The notes: generated by a model not told the origin, from the sequence alone. 64,000 nucleotides of DNA from Solimonas soli DSM 21787 (GCF_000474945.1 NZ_KI440838.1:1-64000); one strand, 5' to 3'; positions 7,808 through 17,448 are shown, numbered from the stretch's first letter. A program made the numbers and translations.

Positions 7808-8881
7808 ATGAAACGGTTCAACTCCATTGCCAGGGTCGCGCTCGCCGCGGCCGTGCTGACCGCGTCGGTCATGGCGCCGGCGCAGGCCCAGCCCAAGAAG
7901 GAATTCGACATCGCCTGGTCGATCTATGTCGGCTGGATGCCGTGGCCGTATGCCGAGCAGGCCGGCATCGTCAAGAAGTGGGCCGACAAGTACGGCATCA
8001 AGATCAAGATCACGCAGATCAACGACTACGTCGAGTCGATCAACCAGTACACCGCCGGCAAGTTCGACGGCGTGACCGTCACCAACATGGACGCGCTGAC
8101 CATTCCGGCCGCCGGCGGCGTCGACACCACGGCGCTGATCGTCGGCGATTACTCCAACGGCAATGACGGCATCGTGCTCAAGCAGGGCAAGACGCTGGCC
8201 GACATCAAGGGCCAGAAGGTCAATCTGGTCGAGCTGTCGGTTTCGCACTATCTGCTGGCGCGCGCGCTGTCGACGATCGGCCTCGGCGAGAAGGACATCA
8301 AGACCGTCAATACCTCGGATGCCGACATCGTCTCCGCGTATCAAGCCAAAGACACGACCTCGGTGGTGACATGGAATCCGCAGCTGGCGACCATCAAGGC
8401 CATGCCCGGCGCGGCACTGGTGTTCGATTCGTCGAAGATTCCCGGCGAGATCATCGACACGCTGTCGGTCAACACGCAGACGCTGCAGGACAACCCGGCG
8501 CTCGGCAAGGCGCTGGTCGGCATCTGGTACGAGACGCTCGCGCTGCTGCAGGACCCGGGTCCGAAAGGTGTGGCGGCGCGCACCGCAATGGCCAAGCTGT
8601 CCGGCGCGTCGCTCGAAAGCTTCGAGTCGCAGCTGAAGACGACCAGGATGTTCTACACGCCGGCCGAGACGGTCGCCTTCGTCAACGATGCCAAGCTGCA
8701 GAAGACCATGGATCTGGTGCGCACCTTCTCGTTCGATCATGGCCTGCTCGGCGCCGATGCCGCGACCAAGGATTTCGTCGGCATCGGCTTCGCGTCCGGC
8801 GCGACGCTCGGCAATCCGAAGAACGTGAAGCTGCGCTTCGATCCGAGTTATCTGGCGCTGGCGGCAGCCGGCAAGCTCTGA
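7808..8881 (+). CDS. ABC transporter substrate-binding protein of the guanidine operon
   Basis: The 357-aa protein has a signal peptide (ALAAAVLTASVMAPAQAQ, cleaved near residue 27) and an SsuA/ThiY-like periplasmic binding fold starting FDIAWSIYVGWMPWPYAEQ. A GAGGATC site precedes the ATG. It is the first gene after the guanidine-I riboswitch, and permease and ATPase genes follow, so it probably captures guanidine or a guanidino compound for import. Database entries often call this family a urea or nitrate/taurine transporter; the operon context favours guanidine. The ligand is inferred, not shown. Confidence 0.85.
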   Translation: MKRFNSIARVALAAAVLTASVMAPAQAQPKKEFDIAWSIYVGWMPWPYAEQAGIVKKWADKYGIKIKITQINDYVESINQYTAGKFDGVTVTNMDALTIPAAGGVDTTALIVGDYSNGNDGIVLKQGKTLADIKGQKVNLVELSVSHYLLARALSTIGLGEKDIKTVNTSDADIVSAYQAKDTTSVVTWNPQLATIKAMPGAALVFDSSKIPGEIIDTLSVNTQTLQDNPALGKALVGIWYETLALLQDPGPKGVAARTAMAKLSGASLESFESQLKTTRMFYTPAETVAFVNDAKLQKTMDLVRTFSFDHGLLGADAATKDFVGIGFASGATLGNPKNVKLRFDPSYLALAAAGKL

Positions 8882-8981
8882 ACGAGGCGGCGATCGCGGC
8901 GCTGCTGCCGCCGCGATCGCCCTGCGAGCCGATGAAGACGACGATGAAACGCGCTGTCGTGAGCCGTGCCGGGAGCCCACC

Positions 8982-9800
8982 GTGCGCCGCGTGATGAACG
9001 TGGCGCCCGGCCGCGGCAGCCGCTGGCTGCTCGCCTTGCTGCCGTTCGTGCTGATCGCGCTCGCCTACAACTTCGCCTCGGCGCAGCGCCATGCGGCGAA
9101 CCCGGACGACAAGGTGCTGCCGACGGCGTCGGCGATGGTCGACGCCATGCAGCGCGCGACGCAACCGGATCGCCGCAGCGGCGAGCGCGTGTTCTGGAGC
9201 GATACCGCGATCAGCCTCAAGCGCCTCGGCCTCGGACTGGCGATCTCGATCGTCATCGGCCTGGTGCTCGGCATGCTGATCGGCCTGCTGCCGGTCGCCG
9301 GCGCGACGCTGTCGCCGCTGATGGCGGTGGTCTCGATGATTCCGCCGATGGCGATCCTGCCGATCCTGTTCATCGCCTTCGGTCTCGATGAGCTGTCGAA
9401 GGTGGTGCTGATCGTCATCGGCGTCGCGCCCTGCCTGGTGCGCGATCTGGCGCTGAAGATCGGGCAGTTGCCGAGCGAGCAGCTGATCAAGGCGCAGACG
9501 CTCGGCGCATCGACCTGGCAGGTGATGCTGCGCGTCGCGCTGCCGCAGGCGATGCCGCGCCTGATCGAATCGCTGCGCCTGATGCTCGGCCCGGCCTTCC
9601 TGTTCCTGATCTCCGCCGAGGCGATCTCCGCCGACGCCGGGCTTGGCTATCGCATCTTCCTGGTGCGCCGCTACCTGGCGATGGACACCATCCTGCCGTA
9701 CGTCGCCTGGATCACCTTGCTCGCCTTCGTCGCCGACCTGCTGCTCGTGCAGCTGTCGCGGCGCGCCTTTCCGTGGGCGCACCTGGAGCGCCGGGCATGA
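8982..9800 (+). CDS. ABC transporter permease of the guanidine operon
   Basis: The 272-aa protein has about six membrane spans and the BPD-type EAA region (QTLGASTWQVMLRVALPQA) that docks to the ATPase. The start is taken as the GTG at 8982 because GGGAG lies 6 bases before it; the ATG at 8994 would leave this site too far away. A 100-bp spacer separates it from the binding protein gene. Its last codon overlaps the start of the ATPase gene (ATGA), indicating coupled translation. It belongs with SsuC/TauC-like permeases. Confidence 0.9.
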   Translation: MRRVMNVAPGRGSRWLLALLPFVLIALAYNFASAQRHAANPDDKVLPTASAMVDAMQRATQPDRRSGERVFWSDTAISLKRLGLGLAISIVIGLVLGMLIGLLPVAGATLSPLMAVVSMIPPMAILPILFIAFGLDELSKVVLIVIGVAPCLVRDLALKIGQLPSEQLIKAQTLGASTWQVMLRVALPQAMPRLIESLRLMLGPAFLFLISAEAISADAGLGYRIFLVRRYLAMDTILPYVAWITLLAFVADLLLVQLSRRAFPWAHLERRA

Positions 9801-10618
9801 GCGCGATCCGCGTCCGCAAGGTCTGGGTCGAGTACGGCGCGCAAATCGTGCTCGAGAAACTCCATCTCGACATCGCGGCGGGCGACTTCGTCGCCATCGT
9901 CGGTCCGTCCGGCTGCGGCAAGACCACGTTCCTGCGCCTGCTGCTCGGCCAGGAGCGGCCGACGCGCGGCGCGCTGCTGCTTGACGGCGAAGCCATGCCG
10001 AACGAGCCGGACGCCGACCGCGGCATCGTCTTCCAGCGCTACTCGGTGTTCCCGCATCTGACCGTGCTCGGCAATGTGCTGCTCGGCAGCGAACTGCAGG
10101 GCGCGCCCCTGCTGGCACGCCTGTTCGGTGCCAGGCGCCGCGAGCGGATCGCCGCGGCGCGGGCACTGCTCGAGGAAGTCGGCCTCGGCGAGCACCTGCA
10201 CAAATATCCTTCGCAGCTGTCCGGCGGCATGCAGCAGCGTCTCGCGCTCGCGCAGGCGCTGATCACGCGGCCGAAAGTGCTGCTGCTCGACGAGCCGTTC
10301 GGCGCGCTCGATCCCGGCATCCGCGCCGAGATCCACGTCGTGCTCAAGCGGCTGTGGAAGGAAACCGGCGTGACGATCGTGATGGTCACGCACGATCTGC
10401 GCGAGGCGTTTTCGCTCGCCACGCGCGTCGTCGTCTTCGATCGCTACCGCAAGCGCAAGGAAGAACGCACGCGCTACGGCGCGACGATCACACAGAACAT
10501 CGAGGTGCGCAAACGCGACACGGGCGCGAGCCTCGATGCCCAGAACCAGCTCGGCCGGGACGACCCGGCCACCGGGGAGCGACTCGGCCGGGACGACCTG
10601 GCATCCGCACAGCAATAA
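9797..10618 (+). CDS. ABC transporter ATPase of the guanidine operon
   Basis: This cytoplasmic subunit powers the importer. The 273-aa protein shows Walker A GPSGCGKTT at residues 36-44, the signature LSGGMQQR from residue 141, and Walker B LLLDEPFGALD from residue 162, followed by the switch histidine in VTHDLREA. It resembles SsuB/TauB proteins. The C-terminus carries an extra tail with an 11-residue near repeat (LGRDDPATGER then LGRDDLASA) that is not part of the ATPase fold. AAAGGAG for the next gene overlaps its stop. Confidence 0.93.
   Translation: MSAIRVRKVWVEYGAQIVLEKLHLDIAAGDFVAIVGPSGCGKTTFLRLLLGQERPTRGALLLDGEAMPNEPDADRGIVFQRYSVFPHLTVLGNVLLGSELQGAPLLARLFGARRRERIAAARALLEEVGLGEHLHKYPSQLSGGMQQRLALAQALITRPKVLLLDEPFGALDPGIRAEIHVVLKRLWKETGVTIVMVTHDLREAFSLATRVVVFDRYRKRKEERTRYGATITQNIEVRKRDTGASLDAQNQLGRDDPATGERLGRDDLASAQQ
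10550..10597 (+). repeat. Direct repeat in the ABC ATPase tail
   Basis: The 15-base unit CTCGGCCGGGACGAC occurs at 10550-10564 and again at 10583-10597, 33 bases apart. The spacing is a whole number of codons, so it encodes an 11-residue repeat at the protein's C-terminus and keeps the frame. It looks like a recent tandem duplication. Confidence 0.8.
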
Positions 10619-10628
10619 AGGAGTCGTC

Positions 10629-11459
10629 ATGGCGGAGTCTGCCGAGGTGGGCGCGATGATCGCGGCCAACCGTGAACGCTACATGCAACTGAAGGCGGCC
10701 GCGCAGGGCGGCAAGCTGCCGCTGCCGCCGCCGACGGCGCGTGACGCCGCGCCCCTCGATGCGTCGCGCCTGCTGCATCGCGAAGTGATTCCGGGCGGCT
10801 GGTACTGGACCACGCGGCTCGCGCGCGGCCAGGTTCTGCGCCTGCTCAATGCGCAGGCGACGCCCGGCGTGTCGTTCTTCGCCTGGAACGCCGACGACAC
10901 CAGCGAACGCTATAACGCCGGCGACACCGTGAAGGTGCAATGGACCGCCGCGCTCGCCAAGGGCCGCGTGCTGTTTTCCGACATGGGCCGCGTGCTGGCC
11001 TCGATCGTCGAGGACAGCTGCGCCGCGCACGACACCCTGCTCGGTGGCAGCACGGCGGCCAGCAACCGCGAGAAATACGGCGTCGAGCTGCTGCGCAACA
11101 CGCGCGACAACCTGGTGCTCGCCGCAGGCAAGCACGGCCTGACGCGCCGCGATCTGGCGCCGTGCATCACCTTCTTCGCGCCGGTCGCGACCGATGGCGA
11201 GGGTCGCTTCCACTGGCGCGACGGTGCGGTGCAGCCCGGCGACTTCGTCGATCTGCGCGCCGAGATGAATCTGCTCGTCGCGGTGTCGAACTGTCCGCAT
11301 CCGCTCGCACCCGGCGCCTACGCGCCGCAGCCGATCGAAGCCATCGTCAGCCGCGGCGTGCCGATCGCCGCCGGCGATCTTTGCCGCACGGCGACCGCCG
11401 AGGCGCGGCGCGGCTTCGACAACACCGATCCGCTGTTCGCCCACGCCGCGGAACTTTGA
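10629..11459 (+). CDS. Carboxyguanidine deiminase subunit (urea carboxylase-associated protein 1)
   Basis: This 276-aa protein belongs to the DUF1989 family, long labelled urea carboxylase-associated protein. Family members in this operon type act as a two-subunit deiminase that removes ammonia from carboxyguanidine to give allophanate. The protein pairs with the next gene, with which it shares the core pattern RxGQVLRLLNAQA, ERYNAGDTVKVQW, SCAAHDTLLGGS and ISNCPHPLAPG-like ending; the Cys and His residues in these are probable active or metal-site residues. AAAGGAG precedes the ATG. The literature symbols cgdA/cgdB apply to the pair, but which subunit is which is not certain here. Confidence 0.88.
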   Translation: MAESAEVGAMIAANRERYMQLKAAAQGGKLPLPPPTARDAAPLDASRLLHREVIPGGWYWTTRLARGQVLRLLNAQATPGVSFFAWNADDTSERYNAGDTVKVQWTAALAKGRVLFSDMGRVLASIVEDSCAAHDTLLGGSTAASNREKYGVELLRNTRDNLVLAAGKHGLTRRDLAPCITFFAPVATDGEGRFHWRDGAVQPGDFVDLRAEMNLLVAVSNCPHPLAPGAYAPQPIEAIVSRGVPIAAGDLCRTATAEARRGFDNTDPLFAHAAEL

Positions 11460-11469
11460 GGAGCGCGCG

Positions 11470-12108
11470 ATGAACGATCTCAGCAAGGCGCTCCGCGATC
11501 CGGCGCGCGCCGTCTACGACTTCACCATTCCGGCAACGCAGCCCTGGTCCGGGTCTCTGCGCCGCGGCCAGGTCCTGCGCATCGTCGACCTCGAAGGCCA
11601 GCAGGCGGTCGACACCCTGTTCTACAACGCCGCCGATTTCTCCGAGCGCTACAGCGCGCAGGACACGCTGTGCGCGCAGAACGGCGCCTACGTGACGACC
11701 GGCACGAGAATTCTCTCGAACGAAGGCCGCACGATGCTGACCGTGATCGGCGATACCTGCGGCGCGCACGACACCTCGGCCGGCGCCTGTTCCTGCGAAG
11801 CCAACACGGTGCGCTTCGGCCACCACACGCGCTACATGCACGCCTGCCGCGAGAACTTCCTGGTCGAAGTGGCGAAGCACGGCATGGGCAAGCGCGACAT
11901 CGTCGGCAACATCAACTTCTTCATGAACGTGCCGGTCGAGCCGGACGGCCGCCTGGCGATCGTCGACGGTGTGTCGAAGCCCGGCGATTACGTCGAGCTG
12001 CGCGCCGAGATGGACGTGCTGTGCGTGATCTCCAACTGCCCGCAGATCAACAATCCCTGCAATGGTTTCAACCCGACGCCGGTGCGCGTGCTGATCTGGG
12101 ACGCCTGA
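11470..12108 (+). CDS. Carboxyguanidine deiminase subunit (urea carboxylase-associated protein 2)
   Basis: The 212-aa partner of the preceding gene also belongs to DUF1989. Shared features are RRGQVLRIVDLEGQQAVDT, ERYSAQDTLCAQ, GDTCGAHDTSAGACSCEAN, and a closing CNGFNPTPVRVLIWD. The cluster of cysteines and the GAHD motif probably bind metal and substrate. Together the two subunits would turn the carboxylase product carboxyguanidine into allophanate and ammonia. A GAGGAG site precedes the ATG, 10 bp after the previous stop, so the two genes are likely made in step. Confidence 0.88.
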   Translation: MNDLSKALRDPARAVYDFTIPATQPWSGSLRRGQVLRIVDLEGQQAVDTLFYNAADFSERYSAQDTLCAQNGAYVTTGTRILSNEGRTMLTVIGDTCGAHDTSAGACSCEANTVRFGHHTRYMHACRENFLVEVAKHGMGKRDIVGNINFFMNVPVEPDGRLAIVDGVSKPGDYVELRAEMDVLCVISNCPQINNPCNGFNPTPVRVLIWDA

Positions 12109-12111
12109 GCC

Positions 12112-15100
12112 ATGTTCGACAAGGTCTTGATCGCCAACCGTGGCGAGATCGCCGGCCGCGTCGGGCGCACGCTGCGCGAGATGGGCATCCGCGCGGTCGC
12201 CGTCTATTCCGACGCCGATCGCTACACGGCGCCGGTGCTTGCCGCCGATGAAGCGGTGCGCGTCGGCAGCAACGCGGCGCGCGACAGCTATCTCAACGTC
12301 GACGCGATCATCGCCGCGTGCCTTGCGAGCGGCGCGCAAGCCGTACATCCCGGCTACGGCTTTCTCAGCGAGAACGCGGCGTTCGCCGAACGTCTCGCCG
12401 AGCATGGCGTCCGCTTCATCGGCCCGCGGCCCGAGCATCTGCGCGGCTTCGGCCTCAAGCACACGGCGCGCGAACTGGCGCAGCGCAGCGGCGTGCCGCT
12501 GCTGCCGGGCAGCGAGCTGCTCGCCGATGTCGGGCATGCGCTGCGCGAAGCCGAGCGCATCGGCTATCCGGTGATGCTGAAGAGCACCGCCGGCGGCGGC
12601 GGCATCGGCATGCAGCTCTGTTATGGCGCCGAGGACTTGCGCAGCCGCTTCGAAGCGGTGCAGCGCATGGCGAGGGCGAGCTTCGGCGATGCACGCGTCT
12701 ATCTGGAGCGCTATGTCGAAACCGCGCGCCATGTCGAAGTGCAGATTTTCGGCGACGGCCGTGGCCGCGTCGTCTCGCTCGGCGAGCGCGACTGCTCGCT
12801 GCAGCGGCGCAACCAGAAAGTCGTCGAGGAAACGCCGGCGCCGGGCTTGTCGGCGGCGCTGCGCGCGCGCCTGCACGCGGCGGCACGTGCGCTCGGCGAG
12901 GCGGTGCAGTACGAATCGGCTGGCACCGTCGAGTTCATCTACGACGTCGCGCGCGACGATTTCTATTTCCTCGAAGTGAACACGCGGCTGCAGGTCGAGC
13001 ATCCGGTCACCGAAAGCGTCTACGGCATCGATCTCGTCGAGTGGATGCTGCGGCAGGCGGCCGGCGAGTTCGCCCTGCCGGCGCAGGAGGCGCTCGTGCC
13101 GCGCGGCGCGGCGATCGAAGTGCGGCTCTACGCCGAGAATCCGCAGCTCGATTTCCGGCCCTCGGCCGGCCTGCTGACCGAAGTGAGCTACCCCGACGGC
13201 GTGCGCGTCGACGGCTGGATCGAGACCGGCAGCGAGGTGACGCCGTACTACGATCCGATGCTCGCCAAGCTGATCGTGCACGCCGAGACGCGCGAGGCGG
13301 CCATCGCGAAGCTCGCTGCGGCGCTGCGGGAGACGGCGATCCACGGCATCGAGACCAATCTCGATTATCTGCGCCAGATCGTCGCCGGCGGGGCTTTCAG
13401 CAGCGGCGCGGTGGCGACGCGCGTGCTCAAGGCATTCGCCTACCGCCCGCGCAGCATCGAAGTGCTGGCGCCCGGCGCGCAGAGCAGCGTGCAGGATCAT
13501 CCGGGCCGTCTCGGGTACTGGGATGTCGGCATTCCGCCGTCCGGACCGATGGATGCGCGCTCGTTCGCGCTGGCCAATCGCGCCGTCGGCAATGCGCCGG
13601 GCACGGCGGCGCTCGAATGCACGGTCAACGGTCCGCGCCTGCGCTTTCACGGCGATGCGCTGATCGCGCTGGCCGGTGCCGAAATGCCGGCGACGCTCGA
13701 TGACGTCGCCGTGCCGTATTACGAGCCGATCGCAGTGCGGGCCGGGCAGGTGCTCGCGCTCGGCACGATCGCCGGCGCCGGGCAACGCAGCTATCTCGCC
13801 GTGCGCGGCGGCCTCGATGCGCCGCTCTATCTCGGATCGCGTTCGACGTTCTCGCTCGGCGGCTTCGGCGGTCATGCGAGCGGCGTGCTGAGGGCCGGCG
13901 ACACGCTGCAGCTGGCCGACGATACGACGGCGATCGTCGGCGATGCCGTGGCGATCGCCGCCGACGAGCGCCCGCGGCTGGCGCGCGAATGGCAGCTCGA
14001 GGTGCTGTACGGCCCGCATGGCGCGCCGGATTTCTTCCAGCCGGACGACATCGCGACGCTGTTCAGCGCCGAATACCAAGTCCACTTCAACAGTGCGCGC
14101 ACCGGCGTGCGCCTGATCGGCCCGCGGCCGGCCTGGGCGCGCGCCGACGGCGGCGAGGCCGGCCTGCATCCGTCGAACATCCATGACAATGCCTACGCGA
14201 TCGGCGCCATCGACTTCACCGGCGACATGCCGATCATTCTCGGCCCCGATGGCCCGAGCCTCGGCGGCTTCGTCTGCCCGGCGGTCGTGACGCGCGACGA
14301 TCTGTGGAAGCTCGGCCAGCTGAAGCCCGGCGACAAGCTGCGCTTCGTGCCGAAGCTGGAGATCGCCGAGGCGACGGCGAGCGCGACGCCTTACGGTTCC
14401 GCGATCTTCGCGACGCGCGACGACGGCCCGGTGCCGGTCGTCTATCGCCGCGCCGGCGATGATTACCTGCTCGTCGAATACGGGCCGATGGCGCTCGACA
14501 TCGCGCTGCGCCTGCGCGTGCATCTGCTGATGCAGGCGGTGCGCGCCGCGAAGCTGCCCGGTCTGATCGACCTGACGCCGGGCATCCGCTCGCTGCAGAT
14601 CCACTACGACAGCCGCGTGCTGAAGCGCGCGAAACTGCTGGCCGCGCTCGCCCGGATCGAACGCCATCTGCCGGCGGCCGAAGACGTCGTCGTGCCGAGC
14701 CGCATCGTGCATCTGCCGCTGTCGTGGAACGATCCGTCGGTGCAGCTGGCGATGCGCAAGTACCAGGAGCTGGTGCGCCCGAACGCGCCATGGTGTCCGG
14801 ACAACATCGAGTTCATCCGCCGCATCAACGGTCTCGCCTCGCGTGACGACGTGCAGCGTACCGTGCTCGACGCGAGCTATCTGGTCATGGGCCTCGGTGA
14901 TGTCTATCTCGGCGCGCCGGTCGCGACGCCCGTCGATCCGCGCCATCGCCTCGTCACCACCAAGTACAACCCGGCGCGCACCTGGACGCCGGAGAACGCG
15001 GTCGGCATCGGTGGCGCGTACCTGTGCGTCTACGGCATGGAAGGGCCGGGCGGCTACCAGCTGTTCGGCCGCACCCTGCAGATGTGGAACCGCTGGAAGA

Positions 15101-15639
15101 AGACCGCGGCCTTCGAGCGGCCCTGGCTGCTGCGCTTCTTCGATCAGATCCGCTTCCATCGGGTCAGCGACGCCGAACTCGCCGAGGCACGCGAGGCGTT
15201 CCCGCACGGCCGCTATCCGCTGCGCATCGAGGAGACGACGTTCTCGTACGCCGCGTATGCACGCTTCCTCGCCGACCACGCGGCGAGCATCACGGCGTTC
15301 AAGGCGAAGCAGCAGGCGGCGTTCGAGGCCGAACGCGCCGACTGGAAGGCGCGTGGTCTCGACACCTTCGCGGTCGACGACGGCGCGATCGTCGCCGGCG
15401 ACGACAGCCTGCCGCAGGGCTGCGTCGGCGTCGCTTCGCACGTCACCGGCAGCGTCTGGAAGATTCTCGCCGATGCCGGCCAGACGATCGAAGCCGGGCA
15501 GCCGCTGCTGGTCGTCGAGTCGATGAAAATGGAAATGGAGATCTGTGCGCAGCAGGGGGGCCGCGTGCGCGAGCTGCGCTGCCAGCCGGGGCGCACCGTG
15601 CAGTCGGGCCAGCTGGTCGCCGTGATCGAGGCCGCCTGA
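12112..15639 (+). CDS. Biotin-dependent guanidine (urea-type) carboxylase
   Basis: This 1175-aa cytoplasmic enzyme carboxylates guanidine using ATP, bicarbonate and bound biotin. Domain order is as in urea carboxylase. Biotin carboxylase covers residues 1 to about 450 (KVLIANRGEIAGRV, STAGGGGIGMQLCYG, FLEVNTRLQVEHPVTE). The carboxyltransferase follows as KipA-like then KipI-like halves (from IEVLAPGAQSSVQDHPGRLG to about 980). The biotinyl domain closes the protein with VESMKMEME, and the biotinylated lysine is K1139. The fused allophanate hydrolase of yeast urea amidolyase is absent and is encoded next door. Guanidine rather than urea is inferred from the riboswitch and the deiminase genes. 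Confidence 0.93.
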   Translation: MFDKVLIANRGEIAGRVGRTLREMGIRAVAVYSDADRYTAPVLAADEAVRVGSNAARDSYLNVDAIIAACLASGAQAVHPGYGFLSENAAFAERLAEHGVRFIGPRPEHLRGFGLKHTARELAQRSGVPLLPGSELLADVGHALREAERIGYPVMLKSTAGGGGIGMQLCYGAEDLRSRFEAVQRMARASFGDARVYLERYVETARHVEVQIFGDGRGRVVSLGERDCSLQRRNQKVVEETPAPGLSAALRARLHAAARALGEAVQYESAGTVEFIYDVARDDFYFLEVNTRLQVEHPVTESVYGIDLVEWMLRQAAGEFALPAQEALVPRGAAIEVRLYAENPQLDFRPSAGLLTEVSYPDGVRVDGWIETGSEVTPYYDPMLAKLIVHAETREAAIAKLAAALRETAIHGIETNLDYLRQIVAGGAFSSGAVATRVLKAFAYRPRSIEVLAPGAQSSVQDHPGRLGYWDVGIPPSGPMDARSFALANRAVGNAPGTAALECTVNGPRLRFHGDALIALAGAEMPATLDDVAVPYYEPIAVRAGQVLALGTIAGAGQRSYLAVRGGLDAPLYLGSRSTFSLGGFGGHASGVLRAGDTLQLADDTTAIVGDAVAIAADERPRLAREWQLEVLYGPHGAPDFFQPDDIATLFSAEYQVHFNSARTGVRLIGPRPAWARADGGEAGLHPSNIHDNAYAIGAIDFTGDMPIILGPDGPSLGGFVCPAVVTRDDLWKLGQLKPGDKLRFVPKLEIAEATASATPYGSAIFATRDDGPVPVVYRRAGDDYLLVEYGPMALDIALRLRVHLLMQAVRAAKLPGLIDLTPGIRSLQIHYDSRVLKRAKLLAALARIERHLPAAEDVVVPSRIVHLPLSWNDPSVQLAMRKYQELVRPNAPWCPDNIEFIRRINGLASRDDVQRTVLDASYLVMGLGDVYLGAPVATPVDPRHRLVTTKYNPARTWTPENAVGIGGAYLCVYGMEGPGGYQLFGRTLQMWNRWKKTAAFERPWLLRFFDQIRFHRVSDAELAEAREAFPHGRYPLRIEETTFSYAAYARFLADHAASITAFKAKQQAAFEAERADWKARGLDTFAVDDGAIVAGDDSLPQGCVGVASHVTGSVWKILADAGQTIEAGQPLLVVESMKMEMEICAQQGGRVRELRCQPGRTVQSGQLVAVIEAA

Positions 15640-15640
15640 G

Positions 15641-17437
15641 ATGAGCCTGATGGCCTTCCCGAAGAAGCTCGACCTGGCGACGCTGCAGGCGCTGTATGCG
15701 AGCGGCCGCGCGACGCCGCTCGATGTCGTCGACGAAGTGCTGCGTCGCTGCGATGCGTATGCGGCGCTCGATCCGGCGGTGTGGATCGGCCGCGCCGACG
15801 CCGACGCGCTGCGCGACGAGGCACGCGCGCTGATCGTCGCCGGCCGCCGTGCCGACCAGCCGCTGTGGGGCGTGCCGTTCGCGGCCAAGGACAACATCGA
15901 TTGCCGCGGCATTGACACGACCGCGGCATGTCCGGAGTTCGCGTATCGTCCGAGCGACGATGCGACGGTGGTCGCGCGCCTGCGTGCGGCCGGTGCGCTG
16001 CTCGTCGGCAAGACCAATCTCGATCAGTTCGCGACCGGCCTCAACGGCACGCGCTCGCCCTACGGCGCGCCGCGCTCGGTCTACAGCCGCGAGCACGTGT
16101 CCGGCGGCTCGAGTTCCGGCTCGGCGGTCGCCGTCGCGGCAGGGCTCGTGGCGTTCTCGCTGGGCACCGACACCGCCGGGTCGGGGCGCGTGCCGGCGGC
16201 CTTCAACGGCCTCGTCGGCCTCAAGCCGACGCGCGGCTGGCTCAGCACGCGCGGCGTGGTGCCGGCCTGTCGCAGTCTCGATTGCGTGTCGGTGTTCGCG
16301 AACAGCGTGACGGACGCCGAGCGGATCGCGGATGTCGCCGGCGCCTATGACGCCGGCGATGCGTACTCGCGGCGCGCGCCGGCGGCGCCCGCGGCGCGCT
16401 TGCCGCGTCGCTTCGGTGTTCCGGCGGCGCCGCGCTTCTTCGGCGACGCGCAGGCCGAACAGGCCTGGCAGCGCGTTTGCGCGCAAGCGCGCGAAGGCGG
16501 CGCCGAACTGCTGCCGCTCGATTTCGAGGTGCTGCACGACATCGCGGCGCTGCTCTATGACGGCCCCTGGGTCGCCGAGCGCCTGGCGGCGACCGAGGAT
16601 TTCCTGCGCGAACACGCCGACGCGATGCATCCGGTCGTGCGCGCGATCGTCGAGCAGGGGCGCAAGTACTCGGCCGTCGACGCATTCCGTGCCGAGTACC
16701 GGCTGCGTGAACTGAAGCCGCGCGCCGAGGCGCTGATGGCGTCGGTCGATGCGCTGCTGGTGCCGACCGCGCCGTCGATGCCGACCGTCGCGCAACTGCT
16801 CGCCGACCCGGTCCAGCCGAACAGCGAACTCGGTACCTATACCAACTTCGTCAATCTGCTCGACTGGTCGGCGCTCGCGGTGCCGGCCGGCCTGCGTGAT
16901 GACGGCCTGCCGTTCGGCATCACCCTGATCGGCCCGGCCTGGGCCGACCGCGCGCTGGCCGCGTTCGGCCGGCGCTGGCTGCGCGAAAGTCCTGAACAAG
17001 CCGCTGGAGCAAAACCGATGTCCGTGCATGAACCCGCCGCCGATCATGTCCGTCTCGCCGTCGTCGGCGCGCATCTGCGCGGCATGCCGCTCAATCGCGA
17101 ACTCGGCGAGCGCGACGCGATCTTCGTCGAGACCACGCACACTTCCAGCGACTATCGTCTCTACGCACTCGCCAACACCCAGCCGCCGAAGCCGGGCCTC
17201 GCGAAAACCGGCGACGGCGCGCCGATCGAAGTCGAGCTGTGGGACGTGCCGCTGAGCGCGTTCGGCTCGTTCGTCGCCGGCGTGCCGGCGCCGCTCGGCA
17301 TCGGCACGCTGACGCTCGCCGACGGCCGCACGGTGAAGGGCTTCATCTGCGAAGGCTGGGCGCTGGCCGACGCGCTCGACATCACCGCGCACGGCGGCTG
17401 GCGCGCATACCGCGCCTCGCTCGCGCCGCCGGCCTGA
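15641..17437 (+). CDS. atzF: Allophanate hydrolase
   Basis: Allophanate hydrolase splits allophanate into ammonia and carbon dioxide, the last step of guanidine use. The 598-aa protein is of the usual length. Residues 1-450 form the amidase-signature domain with K83 (AAKDN), the serine loop SGGSSSGS at residues 154-161, and the nucleophile S181 in DTAGSGRVP. Residues from about 465 (MSVHEPAADHVRLAVVGAHL) form the small C-terminal domain typical of AtzF that decarboxylates the intermediate. It starts 1 bp after the carboxylase stop and closes the operon. Confidence 0.95.
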   Translation: MSLMAFPKKLDLATLQALYASGRATPLDVVDEVLRRCDAYAALDPAVWIGRADADALRDEARALIVAGRRADQPLWGVPFAAKDNIDCRGIDTTAACPEFAYRPSDDATVVARLRAAGALLVGKTNLDQFATGLNGTRSPYGAPRSVYSREHVSGGSSSGSAVAVAAGLVAFSLGTDTAGSGRVPAAFNGLVGLKPTRGWLSTRGVVPACRSLDCVSVFANSVTDAERIADVAGAYDAGDAYSRRAPAAPAARLPRRFGVPAAPRFFGDAQAEQAWQRVCAQAREGGAELLPLDFEVLHDIAALLYDGPWVAERLAATEDFLREHADAMHPVVRAIVEQGRKYSAVDAFRAEYRLRELKPRAEALMASVDALLVPTAPSMPTVAQLLADPVQPNSELGTYTNFVNLLDWSALAVPAGLRDDGLPFGITLIGPAWADRALAAFGRRWLRESPEQAAGAKPMSVHEPAADHVRLAVVGAHLRGMPLNRELGERDAIFVETTHTSSDYRLYALANTQPPKPGLAKTGDGAPIEVELWDVPLSAFGSFVAGVPAPLGIGTLTLADGRTVKGFICEGWALADALDITAHGGWRAYRASLAPPA

Positions 17438-17448
17438 TCGCGGTGCGC

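Noticed and set aside
11347-16017. A 1556-codon open frame on the minus strand across the guanidine operon
   Set aside because: It is antisense to the carboxylase and deiminase genes, is Arg/Ala-rich, has no domain, and reflects high GC at third positions.
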